Assembly (NCBI GenBank): GCA_900696515.1
Contig: CAADGK010000002.1
Location: 1-63,347 of the forward strand
Direction: 5' to 3'
Source of the DNA: an uncultured Nitrosospira sp.
GTDB lineage: Bacteria; Nitrospirota; Nitrospiria; Nitrospirales; Nitrospiraceae
DNA: 63,347 nucleotides
Shown: piece after piece, positions 8,510 to 17,778 of the stretch
Numbering within the stretch: the stretch's first letter is position 1
How the letters are laid out: each line of letters begins with the position of its first letter
Notes under the pieces: model-generated
Databases searched by the model: none
Told to the model about the DNA's origin: nothing
What the model saw: the letters and a program-made list of their open reading frames with translations, nothing else
Program-made: the position numbers and the translations under genes

Positions 8510-10477
8510 TCACGGTGTGGAAGGAACTTCAAGAACATACACGCTGTTTTTGGAAAATAAGGTCACCATGGTTTGGGGTAACTGCTTGAGAAGTTGGTCA
8601 TGGAGGGAGCTCTGAGGGCCGTTGAAAGTCAGGATGCCGTATCGCTCGCGGAGGCGCTTGAACTCTCTCGTGTTGAGAATGACGTGAGTGAAACCTTCAC
8701 GACGGATTCTATCACGCAGCTGCTCGGGAGATTGAGCTTCCTGGATCCAGCCGGCAAGCGGGTGTTGATGGAAGGGATAGGGCGCAAGGGCTGTGCGGTC
8801 GAAGTAAAAGGGGCGTGATTCGCCGATAAACAGGAGATTTGCATCGAGCGGAAGGTATGTTTTGACATACCGGGCGGCCTCGTAGTGGTCGAGCGTGCGT
8901 TGGGCAAAGGTTGATCCAGATTCTTGCCCGATGGCGACCTTCTCGGAGGCAAACACATGCGTGTGTGCAGAGAGAAAGTGGGTGATCCCCTGCGCTCCAC
9001 TCGCTGAGAGTGCGACAAGGACAGTGGCAAGACCCGCCGCCGGAAGCCTGAGCAGCATGGCGACGAATATGCATACGCTGCCCATCAGTGCGGGAGCGAA
9101 AAACCTCGTTGTGGTCGACGTCATCACCCAACTGGTTCCGGCGATCACAGTGAATACTCCGGCGGCGAAACATCGCCGGCGAGTGTCCCTGCTCACATCT
9201 GCCGACAGCGCCCACAACGGGAGGCTCAGCACGAGGCCAATGGCGACTACGGCGAGCCAGCCGCAGTCTGAGGCGGAGCCGAAGTGTTCCGGCGCCACGA
9301 CCATATCCACGGGGAGGCGCAGGATGGCCCGCATGTCGAGCGAATCCAAGTAGGCAGGCAGGTCACCTTGCAGTCGTGACTGACTTGCCTCATCCCAGTA
9401 GCGACTTCCGATCCAGCGGTAACCCATTGGATAGATCGGGTTACCTGTCAGCCACCATGCTCGACCCCACCACGGTGCCGCTATTGCCAGTGCAACGAGT
9501 CCGGCTCGTAGGACCGAAGCCATAGGCCAGCCGACCACGAGAGACGCAAGGGCGATTGCGATCACCCATGATATTCCCGAGAGTTTCACGGAAAGAGTGA
9601 ACCCCCAAAGAAGTCCGGCCGGTACCCATGCGGCTTGACCTGCCGAACCGATCAATAATGCGGCGGATGCAAGGACGGCAAAGGTCAAGGACGTTTCTGC
9701 GAACGGAAGTGTTCCAAGAAACAGAAACATCGCCGAAGAGGCATACGCGCCGGCGAGTGCATAGCCGATCCATGGAGATGTTGCCGGTGCGGTTAACCCT
9801 TCGATCAATGCCCAGCCGGCAATCCAGATTGCAATCCAGAATGTGACATGCATGGCTCGGGCGCCGAGGTCTCCTGCCAGCGCCAAGCCCCACCCGAGGA
9901 AAAGATCGGAGAGGTGAGGCATATAGGTGAAAAAGAGCCAGGGAGTCGCAGGGATGGTTCCCGTCCGGAGCGTGTGTTGCGCGATAGGGAGGTGATAGGC
10001 CAGTTCATCGTAAAATGTCGGCGGGATTGTTGCCCAGAGCCAGGCAATGGACCACACTATTCCGATTCCCATTCCTCCTACGAGTGACGCGATTGAGGGG
10101 CGAAATAGCCGGAGTGATGGGGGGCTTTTAGCAAGGCTGAAAAGACTCCAAGCGAGAGCTAGAAGCATGAACAGCCCGGAGGTTTGATAATAGCCCCATT
10201 GTCCGAGGATCGTCGTTATCAACCCGGCGATCGATATTCCGGCGCCCAATCGCGTGGTCAGTCTCAGCCAGGGAAGGTGTGCCGGAAGCGGCGGAACCCA
10301 TCTGCGCATGGCCTGTTCAAAAAGTACCCCCACGCCGTAAGAAGCAAGGAGAAAAGATGCGGGGACCAAGAGCAGGTGCAATCGGCTCGAATCGATGGAG
10401 GCGGTGATGATTACCACGACAAGAAGTGCGGTGGAAAAGGTGGATGGCGCCGTTCGGTCGCAATGCGTTCTCTGCAT
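8510..10477 (-). CDS. GT-C-type integral membrane glycosyltransferase-like protein
   Basis: The protein has 655 residues with about a dozen hydrophobic segments covering residues 15-500, then a soluble C-terminal domain of about 150 residues (from about 505: DHYEAARYVKTYLPLDANLLFIGESRPFY). After the early segments, the external loop PPTFYDELAYHLPIAQH has the acidic dyad at the place where PMT/ArnT-type GT-C enzymes carry their catalytic Asp. Such enzymes use polyprenyl-phosphate sugars as donors. The neighbouring polyprenyl-phosphate GT2 (12154-12897) could make that donor. The acceptor cannot be read from the sequence. Confidence 0.7.
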   Translation of the reverse strand: MQRTHCDRTAPSTFSTALLVVVIITASIDSSRLHLLLVPASFLLASYGVGVLFEQAMRRWVPPLPAHLPWLRLTTRLGAGISIAGLITTILGQWGYYQTSGLFMLLALAWSLFSLAKSPPSLRLFRPSIASLVGGMGIGIVWSIAWLWATIPPTFYDELAYHLPIAQHTLRTGTIPATPWLFFTYMPHLSDLFLGWGLALAGDLGARAMHVTFWIAIWIAGWALIEGLTAPATSPWIGYALAGAYASSAMFLFLGTLPFAETSLTFAVLASAALLIGSAGQAAWVPAGLLWGFTLSVKLSGISWVIAIALASLVVGWPMASVLRAGLVALAIAAPWWGRAWWLTGNPIYPMGYRWIGSRYWDEASQSRLQGDLPAYLDSLDMRAILRLPVDMVVAPEHFGSASDCGWLAVVAIGLVLSLPLWALSADVSRDTRRRCFAAGVFTVIAGTSWVMTSTTTRFFAPALMGSVCIFVAMLLRLPAAGLATVLVALSASGAQGITHFLSAHTHVFASEKVAIGQESGSTFAQRTLDHYEAARYVKTYLPLDANLLFIGESRPFYFDRTALAPYPFHQHPLAGWIQEAQSPEQLRDRIRREGFTHVILNTREFKRLRERYGILTFNGPQSSLHDQLLKQLPQTMVTLFSKNSVYVLEVPSTP

Positions 10478-10512
10478 GAGGGAGTCCGTGATCTGGTGAC
10501 AGGCCGAATAGG

Positions 10513-12141
10513 TCAGGGGCGTTCACTCCACCATCCCGATGAAAGGAGTCGAAGGGGCTCGCGAACTATACGAGCCATTGCGGTTTCTGATGCTCTCAGG
10601 ATAAATGATGGGAGCCCGGTCTGGCCCATCGAATGTTCGTAGCGAATTCCTGGATTCGAGCCGTTGAATGGAATGGAAAGCGTGTCTCGAACATCGGTCT
10701 CCAGCCAATCCCGAAGGTGTACGAGTTGTTCGCTGGACAAGTTGTCCGTATAGACGAAGGCGGTATAACTCCCGGGGGTTCCCTTGTAGTATTCGGCGAC
10801 GTGGCGGTAATCGACTTCTACGCCGTGCAAACGGTCCTGGGACGTAGGACAGGTATAGGTCCAAATTCCTGGCGAAGTCTCCAGCGCTTCGTCGAAATAC
10901 GGGGTGCCTGGGTATGTGGTGATCACTGTCGCATCAAAGTCGTCAGGACGGACGTCAACAAGCCAGTCACGGGTGGCGCGAATAGTTTCCTCCGACTCCC
11001 CTGGATGACCCAAGGACATGAGCGCTTTGACTTTGAGGCCATGTCGGCGGGCGATTTCTATGCAGCGTGTATTATCGTCCCGGGTGGCTTTCTTTTGAAT
11101 GTTATCCAGCATGCGAGGGTGGCCGGATTCGAACCCGACGAGTATCCATCGAAATCCGGCCTGATACATGGCCGTGGCTTGCTCATCCGTGAACAATTCG
11201 GCCTTGATAAATCCGCGAAGGCGAAATTCCACACCCAGCCGAGTCTGAGCATCGGTGATCAGGTTCATCAGCGACACCATCTTGGGATTGACGTTGAGCT
11301 CGTCGTCGTACAGCATGAACCCCGTGACGCCGTATGTGTGGTAGAGATGGACCATTTCCTGGACGATATTATGCGCCGACCTTGTACGGACTCTCCGAAG
11401 AAAAGGACTCATGCGCCCTCCGCAAAATCCGCAGCCGAACGGACATCCAAGTTGGGCGATCATCGAGAGCGCACGAGTCCCATCGATACTGTACTGGTAT
11501 GTCGCGACGTCGATCAGATGACGTGCAGGAAAGGGCAGATTTTCAATGGCAGACCCTTTGAGGAATAGAGGGGATTGTGGGTTGTCGCCATCCACAAGAG
11601 CTGACGGGGTGTCCCTCAAGGCTTCGAAGATGGCCATTTCGCCGTCACCGGTTACGAGCACGTCAAACATCGAGGACAATTGCTTCATGGATCTGGCAGC
11701 ACGGCCGACCATGCCTCGTTTATGTTCGTGTTTGACCGCAGCGTGGACCAACGTCACATGCGGTCCCCCGAGGATGATTCTGGCCGATGGGCGTGCCAGG
11801 CGAATCGTTCGCTGAATCTTGGTCACTGCCGGCATTTGTGGGGTGGTGGCCGTGAGCCCGAAGCACTGCGTGACGGTTGATCGTAGGTGAACGGATAACA
11901 CCTCTTCGTAATTAGAGATGCCGGACAGGTCCAAGATTTCGACGGCTATCCCTTCCTGTTCGAGGACCGCTGCCACCTTCAAGATACCGAGCGACATGAA
12001 CACTCGCTCGTCGAGAAGGAATACCGAGGGAGGGATAATAAGGCAGATTCGGCTGATCATCGGACGATTTGGTGGAGTTTGGTCATAGATGACGTGCCGG
12101 TTACCGGGTATAGTCCAGGGAGAAATTGTCCACGGTTTCAT
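10513..12141 (-). CDS. B12-binding-domain radical SAM protein
   Basis: The protein has up to 542 residues. The N-terminal 30-190 resembles a cobalamin-binding Rossmann domain (SLGILKVAAVLEQEGIAVEILDL, then RIILGGPHVT and VTGDGE). The radical SAM core follows, with the 4Fe-4S motif C233-x3-C237-x2-C240 (GCPFGCGFC), then FMLYDDELNVNP and ILVGFESGHPRML. The start is uncertain. ATG 12141 is used, but a second ATG at 12060 begins MISRICLIIPP, which fits the usual N-terminus of the family. It lies between two glycosyltransferase-type genes on the same strand, 12 bases downstream of the GT2 gene. The substrate is unknown; methylation or another modification of a lipid or glycan is possible. Confidence 0.85.
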   Translation of the reverse strand: MKPWTISPWTIPGNRHVIYDQTPPNRPMISRICLIIPPSVFLLDERVFMSLGILKVAAVLEQEGIAVEILDLSGISNYEEVLSVHLRSTVTQCFGLTATTPQMPAVTKIQRTIRLARPSARIILGGPHVTLVHAAVKHEHKRGMVGRAARSMKQLSSMFDVLVTGDGEMAIFEALRDTPSALVDGDNPQSPLFLKGSAIENLPFPARHLIDVATYQYSIDGTRALSMIAQLGCPFGCGFCGGRMSPFLRRVRTRSAHNIVQEMVHLYHTYGVTGFMLYDDELNVNPKMVSLMNLITDAQTRLGVEFRLRGFIKAELFTDEQATAMYQAGFRWILVGFESGHPRMLDNIQKKATRDDNTRCIEIARRHGLKVKALMSLGHPGESEETIRATRDWLVDVRPDDFDATVITTYPGTPYFDEALETSPGIWTYTCPTSQDRLHGVEVDYRHVAEYYKGTPGSYTAFVYTDNLSSEQLVHLRDWLETDVRDTLSIPFNGSNPGIRYEHSMGQTGLPSFILRASETAMARIVREPLRLLSSGWWSERP

Positions 12142-12153
12142 GTTCTCGCATGG

Positions 12154-12897
12154 CTACGCCGCTGTTTTGTATTCGGTGACCGCGCGATCGGATCCAAGGC
12201 GAGCGAACCGCCATTTCAGAATGGTCCAGAGCATCGTCATCCCATGTCGCCAGGTAATTTTCTTCCCTTGGGCGTAGGTGCGGGGACGATATCGAATGGG
12301 AACTTCTTCAATTCGAATCCCCTTGCGCAGCAGTTTGCAAATCAACTCATTGTCAAATTCAAAACCGGCCGATTGCACCGGCGTGTCAAGCAGCACCGAC
12401 CGAACAAATGCCTTATAGCAACCTTCGTAGTCCGTGAAGTGCTGGTGATAGAGAAGATTGGTCATCCAGATGATGAGGGTATTGCCGATATAATGGCTAA
12501 GATAGGGGGATTTCTTCGCGCCCCAGAAGACCGGACGTTCGTGAAGAAATCGAGATCCTAATACAGCCTCACATCGTCGAGTGACGAGCGGTTCAATCAC
12601 GGTCGGGTAGTCTTCCGGCGTATATTCCAGGTCCGCATCTTGAAAGATGACGATGTCACCGGTTGCCATGTTGATGCCCGTGCTGAGTGCGGCGCCCTTC
12701 CCTCTGTTCGTCGGATGACTGGCCGTCAAGACATGTGGGAGTGTCTTGAGGATGTCGTGCGTGCGATCCTTTGAGGCATCATCAACAATGATGATTTCTT
12801 TCTGGACTCTTCCCAGATCCACGGCGTTCACATGCCGGACGACATCGGCGATGGTCGCTTCCTCGTTGTAGGCCGGGATAATAATCGACAGCTTCAT
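12154..12897 (-). CDS. Family 2 glycosyltransferase, polyprenyl-phosphate hexose synthase type
   Basis: The 247 residues form a single GT-A domain of the dolichol-phosphate mannose synthase type: IIIPAYNEEATIADVV, IIIVDDASKDRTHDIL and the metal-binding DADLEY at about residue 87. It continues with GSRF and YEGCYKAF and lacks long membrane segments. It would transfer a hexose from a nucleotide sugar to a polyprenyl phosphate at the inner membrane. It sits in a minus-strand run with the radical SAM and GT-C genes, so the three may act on one product. The start is the first ATG, directly before the first beta-strand. Confidence 0.9.
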   Translation of the reverse strand: MKLSIIIPAYNEEATIADVVRHVNAVDLGRVQKEIIIVDDASKDRTHDILKTLPHVLTASHPTNRGKGAALSTGINMATGDIVIFQDADLEYTPEDYPTVIEPLVTRRCEAVLGSRFLHERPVFWGAKKSPYLSHYIGNTLIIWMTNLLYHQHFTDYEGCYKAFVRSVLLDTPVQSAGFEFDNELICKLLRKGIRIEEVPIRYRPRTYAQGKKITWRHGMTMLWTILKWRFARLGSDRAVTEYKTAA

Positions 12898-13014
12898 GTC
12901 GTGGAGAACGATGGCGGTGGTATAGATTGGGCTGTGCCGACAGCATTGCGTGAAGCAAGAGGTTTGTCAAAGAAATCTGTGTTTGCTTGTGCGGTACAAG
13001 AATTTGAGCTGTGG

Positions 13015-13866
13015 TTACCGAGGAAGAGGCCGTAGATGCTCAGCGAGTACGGGGTAGGTGCTGTGGCTGACTCCTGAATTTCCGCTCGAGGGATCTGTAG
13101 CAACGACTCGCAGGGTAATGTTACGTAGTTCGTCGTTGGATGGCGGGACGAAGAACGGCGCTTCGAAGGTGCGACTCCCTTCATCATAGAACATCTGCAG
13201 TCGTTCGATGGCCCGGTCACCGATCAAGACCTCGCCATAAATGTGGATCTTCCGCGAGTCCCAGTCTCCATGGGGACGAACCAACGAACCGGACAAGGTT
13301 CTGACTGAGGCGCGGAGCTTCACATCAGCTCGGGCGATCAATGCCTCCTGAGGCTTGGGGTGCTCGATCTGAACCAAGTATCCATAAAGATGCAGTACGA
13401 TGCCGTCCTGCGTCAGATCCTGGCCCGGGATTAGGAAGAGCGTCTTACTCGTCTTTTGTCTCGCATGGGGGTAGGCCAAGGGACCTTCTGCAGAAATTTC
13501 TACCAGCGTCGGCTTTTGAAGTTGTAATGTGGTGGTGAATGCAGCAGAAGGCCGAGAGCTGTAAATCGGCTCTTCCATCATGTGGGGCGTGCGCATGATC
13601 TGATTCTGATCACCGGCGTCGCCCTGTTGTGTGCCGGTGACCAGAATCCGGCCGGTTGCCACATCGGTGATCGTGACACGGGCCCCACCGACTTCACGAC
13701 CTAATACCATGGCTCCATGTGCAACGACCCGGACGAGCACCGTTGTCGGGTGAGGGCCATCAAGCGGAATGTTGAGAGGATTTTGGCTATGGGCTGGAAT
13801 GATGAGGCAAAAAAACAAGAAGAGGCAGGCGATCAGCCGAACTGAGCCAGAGGGAAATTGAGTCAT
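13015..13866 (-). CDS. Secreted protein of unknown function
   Basis: The protein has 283 residues. An N-terminal signal peptide (RLIACLFLFFCLIIPAHSQ) ends near residue 28. The mature part looks beta-rich, with repeated short Ig-like strands (TVLVRVVAHGAMV, GARVTITDVATGRILVTG) and a C-terminal domain containing NITLRVVATDPSSGNSG. I do not recognise the family. Its start codon overlaps the metG stop by four bases, so it is translated with the tmk-holB-metG operon as the last gene, although it has no obvious link to replication or translation. Confidence 0.7.
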   Translation of the reverse strand: MTQFPSGSVRLIACLFLFFCLIIPAHSQNPLNIPLDGPHPTTVLVRVVAHGAMVLGREVGGARVTITDVATGRILVTGTQQGDAGDQNQIMRTPHMMEEPIYSSRPSAAFTTTLQLQKPTLVEISAEGPLAYPHARQKTSKTLFLIPGQDLTQDGIVLHLYGYLVQIEHPKPQEALIARADVKLRASVRTLSGSLVRPHGDWDSRKIHIYGEVLIGDRAIERLQMFYDEGSRTFEAPFFVPPSNDELRNITLRVVATDPSSGNSGVSHSTYPVLAEHLRPLPR

Positions 13867-15833
13867 TTCACCTTCGTGCCAGGATCCACTTCTTCTTGGA
13901 TGGTGAGCAGCCCGCGCACGTCCGCGTCTCCCGCGGCAAGAACCATTCCTTGAGATTCAATGCCCATCAGTTTAGCCGGTTTCAAGTTGGCCACGATGAC
14001 GATTGTTTTTCCGACAAGTGTGTCCGGCTCGTACTTCTTGCCGATGCCGGCCACAATCTGGCGCTGTTCTGCGCCGAGCGAGACTTGCAGCTTGATTAAC
14101 TTCTCAGATTTCGGCACCCGCTCAGCGGAGAGGATTTTGGCCATCTTGAGCTGAACCTTCATGAATTCGTCGATGGTGATCTGCGGTGCAGCAGGCGGGG
14201 CGGGTGGGGCGGTAGGGAGGGAGGACACGGTTGGTTGCGAAGGCACAGATGATTCGGTCACGAGTTTGGCTCCTTGTATTTTCGAGTCGATGCGTGGAAA
14301 GAGAGATGAGCCTTTCCGAATGGCGGTTCCCGGCGTGAGACCTCCCCATCGCATTCTGCCGATGGGGAGCGTCTGCGCGAACTCATCTGCAACGCCCAAT
14401 TGTGCGCAGATTGTCTGGGCACTCTTCGGCATCACGGCGTAGATGGCGATACTGAGGCAGCGAAGTATTTCCCCCATGGTGTAGAGCACCGTCTTGAGCC
14501 GCCCCGCATCACGCTCATCCTTGGCCAGTGTCCAAGGTGCGGTCTTGTCGACGTATTGATTGGCCAGTTGAACGACATGCCAGATCGCTTCAAGGGCTCG
14601 GTTGAACTCCAGCTGTTCAAGATGGTGTGGAAGGCCTTCTCGAAGCAGCGATATCGCGGCCTGCTCAAGTTCTTGTTCAGCCGGGCCACAAATCCCGGGG
14701 GGAGGGATTACCCCTCCTTGAGTCCGTTCGATGAGGGTGAGCGTCCGACTCAGGAGGTTCCCCAGACCATTGGCCAGATCACTATTGATGCGCGTGATCA
14801 TACCGGTGAGAGAAAAGTCTCCATCTTGGCCGAACGGGACTTCGCGCAAGAGGAAGTAGCGAAACGCATCGACGCCGAACTCATCGGCCATCTTGTTCGG
14901 ATCGACGACATTGCCACGACTCTTGGACATCTTTTCGCCGTCGACGGTCCACCAGCCATGGGCGAAGATGGTCTCGGGCAATGGCAGATTCAGCGCCATT
15001 AGCATCGTCGACCAATAGACGGCATGGGTGGTGAGAATGTCCTTTCCGACGAGATGGACATTAGCCGGCCACCAGCCATGGCCAACCGATTTCTCACGAG
15101 GCAGATACTCCAACGCAGAAACGTAATTGACCAGCGCGTCGAACCAGACATAGGTGACGTAGGCCGTATCGAAGGGGAGTTCGATGCCCCAGGACAGTCT
15201 GGACTTTGGTCTGGAGATCGACAGGTCGCTCAGTTTCTGACTTTGCAAGAATCCCAGGACTTCATTTCGCCGCGACTCCGGGCGAATGAACTGATCGTGT
15301 CTCTTGATATGGTCGATGAGTCGGTCCTGGTATTGCCCCATTTGGAAAAAATAATTGTGCTCGCTGAGTTTTTCAACGGGGCGTTTGCAGTCCGGACAGA
15401 GGCCGTCAGCGACATCCTTTTCCGTCCAGAACCGCTCATCGAATGTGCAATACCAGCCCGAGTAGTCGGCTTTATAAATCAGCTGCTTGTCGAACAGCTC
15501 TTGAAGGTATCGTTGGACGACTTGCTTATGTTGCGCGTCCGTCGTTCTGATAAACGCGTCGTTGCAGATGTTCAGCTTTCTCCAGAGATTCTCGAATTGC
15601 GGTGCCAATTTGTCGCAGTGCGTTTGCGGGTCAATGCCGGCTTTGGCGGCAGCCTGTTGAACTTTTTGGCCCTGTTCATCGAGACCGGTGAGAAAGAATA
15701 CCTCGCGTCCACGCAGCCGCCAGTAGCGCGCCAGGACATCAGCTGCAACGGTGGTATAGGCATGCCCGATATGCGGGACATCATTGACGTAGTAAATTGG
15801 GGTGGTGACGTAGAATCTGTCGCTTGTCGACAT
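13863..15833 (-). CDS. metG: Methionyl-tRNA synthetase
   Basis: The protein has 656 residues from ATG 15833; a TTG two codons earlier is less likely. It charges tRNA-Met with methionine. The class I HIGH motif is at 21-24 (PHIGHAYTT) and KMSKS appears in GEKMSKSRGN. The connective domain carries a reduced metal site (WYCTFDERFW and CPDC), in line with the shorter zinc-knuckle type. After a Pro/Ala-rich linker (about 525-550), the last roughly 105 residues are a Trbp111-like tRNA-binding OB fold (VGKTIVIVANLKPAKLMGIESQGMVLAAG) used for dimerisation and tRNA binding. Confidence 0.97.
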   Translation of the reverse strand: MSTSDRFYVTTPIYYVNDVPHIGHAYTTVAADVLARYWRLRGREVFFLTGLDEQGQKVQQAAAKAGIDPQTHCDKLAPQFENLWRKLNICNDAFIRTTDAQHKQVVQRYLQELFDKQLIYKADYSGWYCTFDERFWTEKDVADGLCPDCKRPVEKLSEHNYFFQMGQYQDRLIDHIKRHDQFIRPESRRNEVLGFLQSQKLSDLSISRPKSRLSWGIELPFDTAYVTYVWFDALVNYVSALEYLPREKSVGHGWWPANVHLVGKDILTTHAVYWSTMLMALNLPLPETIFAHGWWTVDGEKMSKSRGNVVDPNKMADEFGVDAFRYFLLREVPFGQDGDFSLTGMITRINSDLANGLGNLLSRTLTLIERTQGGVIPPPGICGPAEQELEQAAISLLREGLPHHLEQLEFNRALEAIWHVVQLANQYVDKTAPWTLAKDERDAGRLKTVLYTMGEILRCLSIAIYAVMPKSAQTICAQLGVADEFAQTLPIGRMRWGGLTPGTAIRKGSSLFPRIDSKIQGAKLVTESSVPSQPTVSSLPTAPPAPPAAPQITIDEFMKVQLKMAKILSAERVPKSEKLIKLQVSLGAEQRQIVAGIGKKYEPDTLVGKTIVIVANLKPAKLMGIESQGMVLAAGDADVRGLLTIQEEVDPGTKVK

Positions 15834-15869
15834 ACGCAAGGCAAGATATCAGGTTGGCGGCGTGTTTGG

Positions 15870-16898
15870 CTAGGTCGGGGTTCCAACAGGGACAAGCCCG
15901 AGTGCTTCACGGAGGCGAAGAAACGTTGTCTCTAACGCCATTTGTACGTTCAAGTGCCGCGTGGCTTGTTGTGAGTGTTTTTCAATGTCGCTCAAGAGGG
16001 TCAGAAGAAGGTCAATGTCTGCCCGGCCGGCGAATCGTTGCAAGTGGGGAACTTGATCGAGATGAAGGATCTGGTCGCGATCTCCATCCACGAGGACAAT
16101 CACAAGGTCACGGATCCATCGCGTCAGCCAGCTCAAGGTTTCCGCACCCCGGTCTGATTTGGCCAAAGTTTCCGCTGCAGATAGGATGGTGGTGCTGGAG
16201 GTCAATGATTCGGGTTTCACCAATGTCAGGCACTCTTGTTGGCGTGCGCGAACCTCTGCCACGTTCGTGGTGAGTGCTTCTCCGATGCGGCTCTCGGTAA
16301 GCAGCGCCAGGAATCGAGCGTCATCGGGTGGAAGCTCCCGCTTAAGAATCAGTGCGGCCTCTACTTGCGTTCGAGCCGGTGAAGTAAAGCGAAGCGCTTG
16401 GCAGCGTGACCGAATCGTGATGGGGAGCGCGTGGAGCCGACTGGTGACCAAGATAAAGAGACTGTGACCCGGAGGCTCCTCTAATGCTTTGAGCAGGGCA
16501 TTGGCTGCGCCGATGGTCATTCGATCCGCATCGTCGATCAGGCAGATCTTTTGCTCGCCGATGAGAGGCCGATAGACAAACTGCTGTTCGAGTTCTCGGA
16601 TCTGCTCGATCTTGATTTGGGGTGTCGCCGCCTCCGCATCGGGTTCGATGACAAAATAATCGGGATGGGTCTGAGCCGCAACCTGCAAGCAGGAGCGGCA
16701 TTGGCCGCAACTGTCCGGGGACTCAGTGAGCACTGGGCGGTCACAATTCAAGACCTGCGCCAGCCTCACGGCGGTCATACGCTTGCCGATGTGGCCATCG
16801 CCGTGGAAGAGATAGGCGTGAGCGAGTCTCTTATTGGACAGGCTGGCCTGGAGGAGGGAAATGGACTGCTCGTGGCCTGTGATATCGGTAAACGGCAT
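15870..16898 (-). CDS. holB: DNA polymerase III delta' subunit
   Basis: The protein has 342 residues and belongs to the AAA+ clamp-loader family. The N-terminal ITGHEQSISLLQASLSNKRLAHAYLFHGD is characteristic. The P-loop is degenerate (GDGHIGKR, lacking the usual Ser/Thr after Lys), as expected for the non-hydrolysing delta' subunit. A Cys4 zinc module (C..CGQCRSC) and LIDDADRMT (Walker B region) followed by ALLKALEEPPGHSLFILVTS (sensor 1 region) are present. It lies three bases after tmk and just before metG, a common bacterial arrangement. Confidence 0.93.
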   Translation of the reverse strand: MPFTDITGHEQSISLLQASLSNKRLAHAYLFHGDGHIGKRMTAVRLAQVLNCDRPVLTESPDSCGQCRSCLQVAAQTHPDYFVIEPDAEAATPQIKIEQIRELEQQFVYRPLIGEQKICLIDDADRMTIGAANALLKALEEPPGHSLFILVTSRLHALPITIRSRCQALRFTSPARTQVEAALILKRELPPDDARFLALLTESRIGEALTTNVAEVRARQQECLTLVKPESLTSSTTILSAAETLAKSDRGAETLSWLTRWIRDLVIVLVDGDRDQILHLDQVPHLQRFAGRADIDLLLTLLSDIEKHSQQATRHLNVQMALETTFLRLREALGLVPVGTPT

Positions 16899-16901
16899 AG
16901 A

Positions 16902-17576
16902 CTATCGCTGTCGCAACGGTTGTAATCGTCGAGTTTTGAGCCAATGTGTGATGACGTCCATCACGTTCTGTTGGACGGACTCTAGGGGAAGGGAGGCATC
17001 AAAGACAACCATACGCCGGGGTTCTTGCCGGGCAAGGGTCCGAAATCCAGCTCGTACCTTCTCGTGAAATCGGGTTGCTTCTCGATCAAGACGATTCTGG
17101 GAGGCGCGTTGGCTTCGGCGTCGAGTCAGTCCGATACGGACCGGCACGTCGAAGAGCAGAGTCAGATGCGGAACAAGTGTTCCGGTCGCCCACTTGTTCA
17201 TGGTTCGCAAGATCCGGAGGTCCAATCCCCGACCATGGCCTTGATAGGCCATGGTCGAGTCTGAGAAACGGTCGCACACGACGATCATCCCCTGTTGGAG
17301 TGCCGGCTTGATGACATGATCGACATGTTGGCGCCGTGCTGCAAGGATAAGCCACATCTCGGTTTCGGGGGCAATGGTTTCCGAGGAATGGTCGAGGAGG
17401 AGACTGCGTAGCCGTTCAGCGAGAAGTGTCCCTCCCGGTTCTCTGGTGTGGAGCACGCGACGGCCTTGACCTGTGAGCCAGTCACAAAGCCTGCGGGCCT
17501 GCGTCGTTTTTCCGCTTCCTTCGCCGCCTTCCAGCGTGATGAAGATACCGGATGGTTTTTGTGTGGCAGGACTCAT
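16902..17576 (-). CDS. tmk: Thymidylate kinase
   Basis: The protein has 224 residues from ATG 17576. An in-frame TTG at 17606 would add ten residues but is a weaker start. It phosphorylates dTMP to dTDP. The P-loop GGEGSGKTT is near the N-terminus, followed by HTREPGGT and the DRFSDSTMAYQGHGRG motif, which binds dTMP and carries the DR signature. It is the first gene of the tmk-holB-metG operon. Confidence 0.96.
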   Translation of the reverse strand: MSPATQKPSGIFITLEGGEGSGKTTQARRLCDWLTGQGRRVLHTREPGGTLLAERLRSLLLDHSSETIAPETEMWLILAARRQHVDHVIKPALQQGMIVVCDRFSDSTMAYQGHGRGLDLRILRTMNKWATGTLVPHLTLLFDVPVRIGLTRRRSQRASQNRLDREATRFHEKVRAGFRTLARQEPRRMVVFDASLPLESVQQNVMDVITHWLKTRRLQPLRQR

Positions 17577-17705
17577 CGACCCTGTTCTTTGAATGCGTTT
17601 TGTCAAGCGGATCCTATGTCAGGTTGCGGGGAATAGCAAGGTGGGACCTATTGAGGGATCTTTCTCGTTTGTGTGCATAACTCATTGAAATTAACAAGAA
17701 AACGC

Positions 17706-17735
17706 TTGCGACGATTGTTCGGTACTCTGTAAGAT
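17706..17735 (+). promoter_or_regulatory. Candidate sigma-70 promoter of the DUF502-glmU-glmS run
   Basis: TTGCGA (17706-17711) and TAAGAT (17730-17735) are spaced by 18 bases, about 45 bases upstream of the DUF502 start at 17779. It is the only reasonable hexamer pair I see in the divergent region between tmk and DUF502. Confidence 0.35.
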
Positions 17736-17778
17736 GAATCACGGATTGTTCTCCCATTGAGGATGGGATGATTTTCTT

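Noticed and set aside
11115-11145. GATTCGAACC, tRNA-like on the opposite strand
   Set aside because: It lies within the radical SAM coding region. No acceptor stem or anticodon arm was found.
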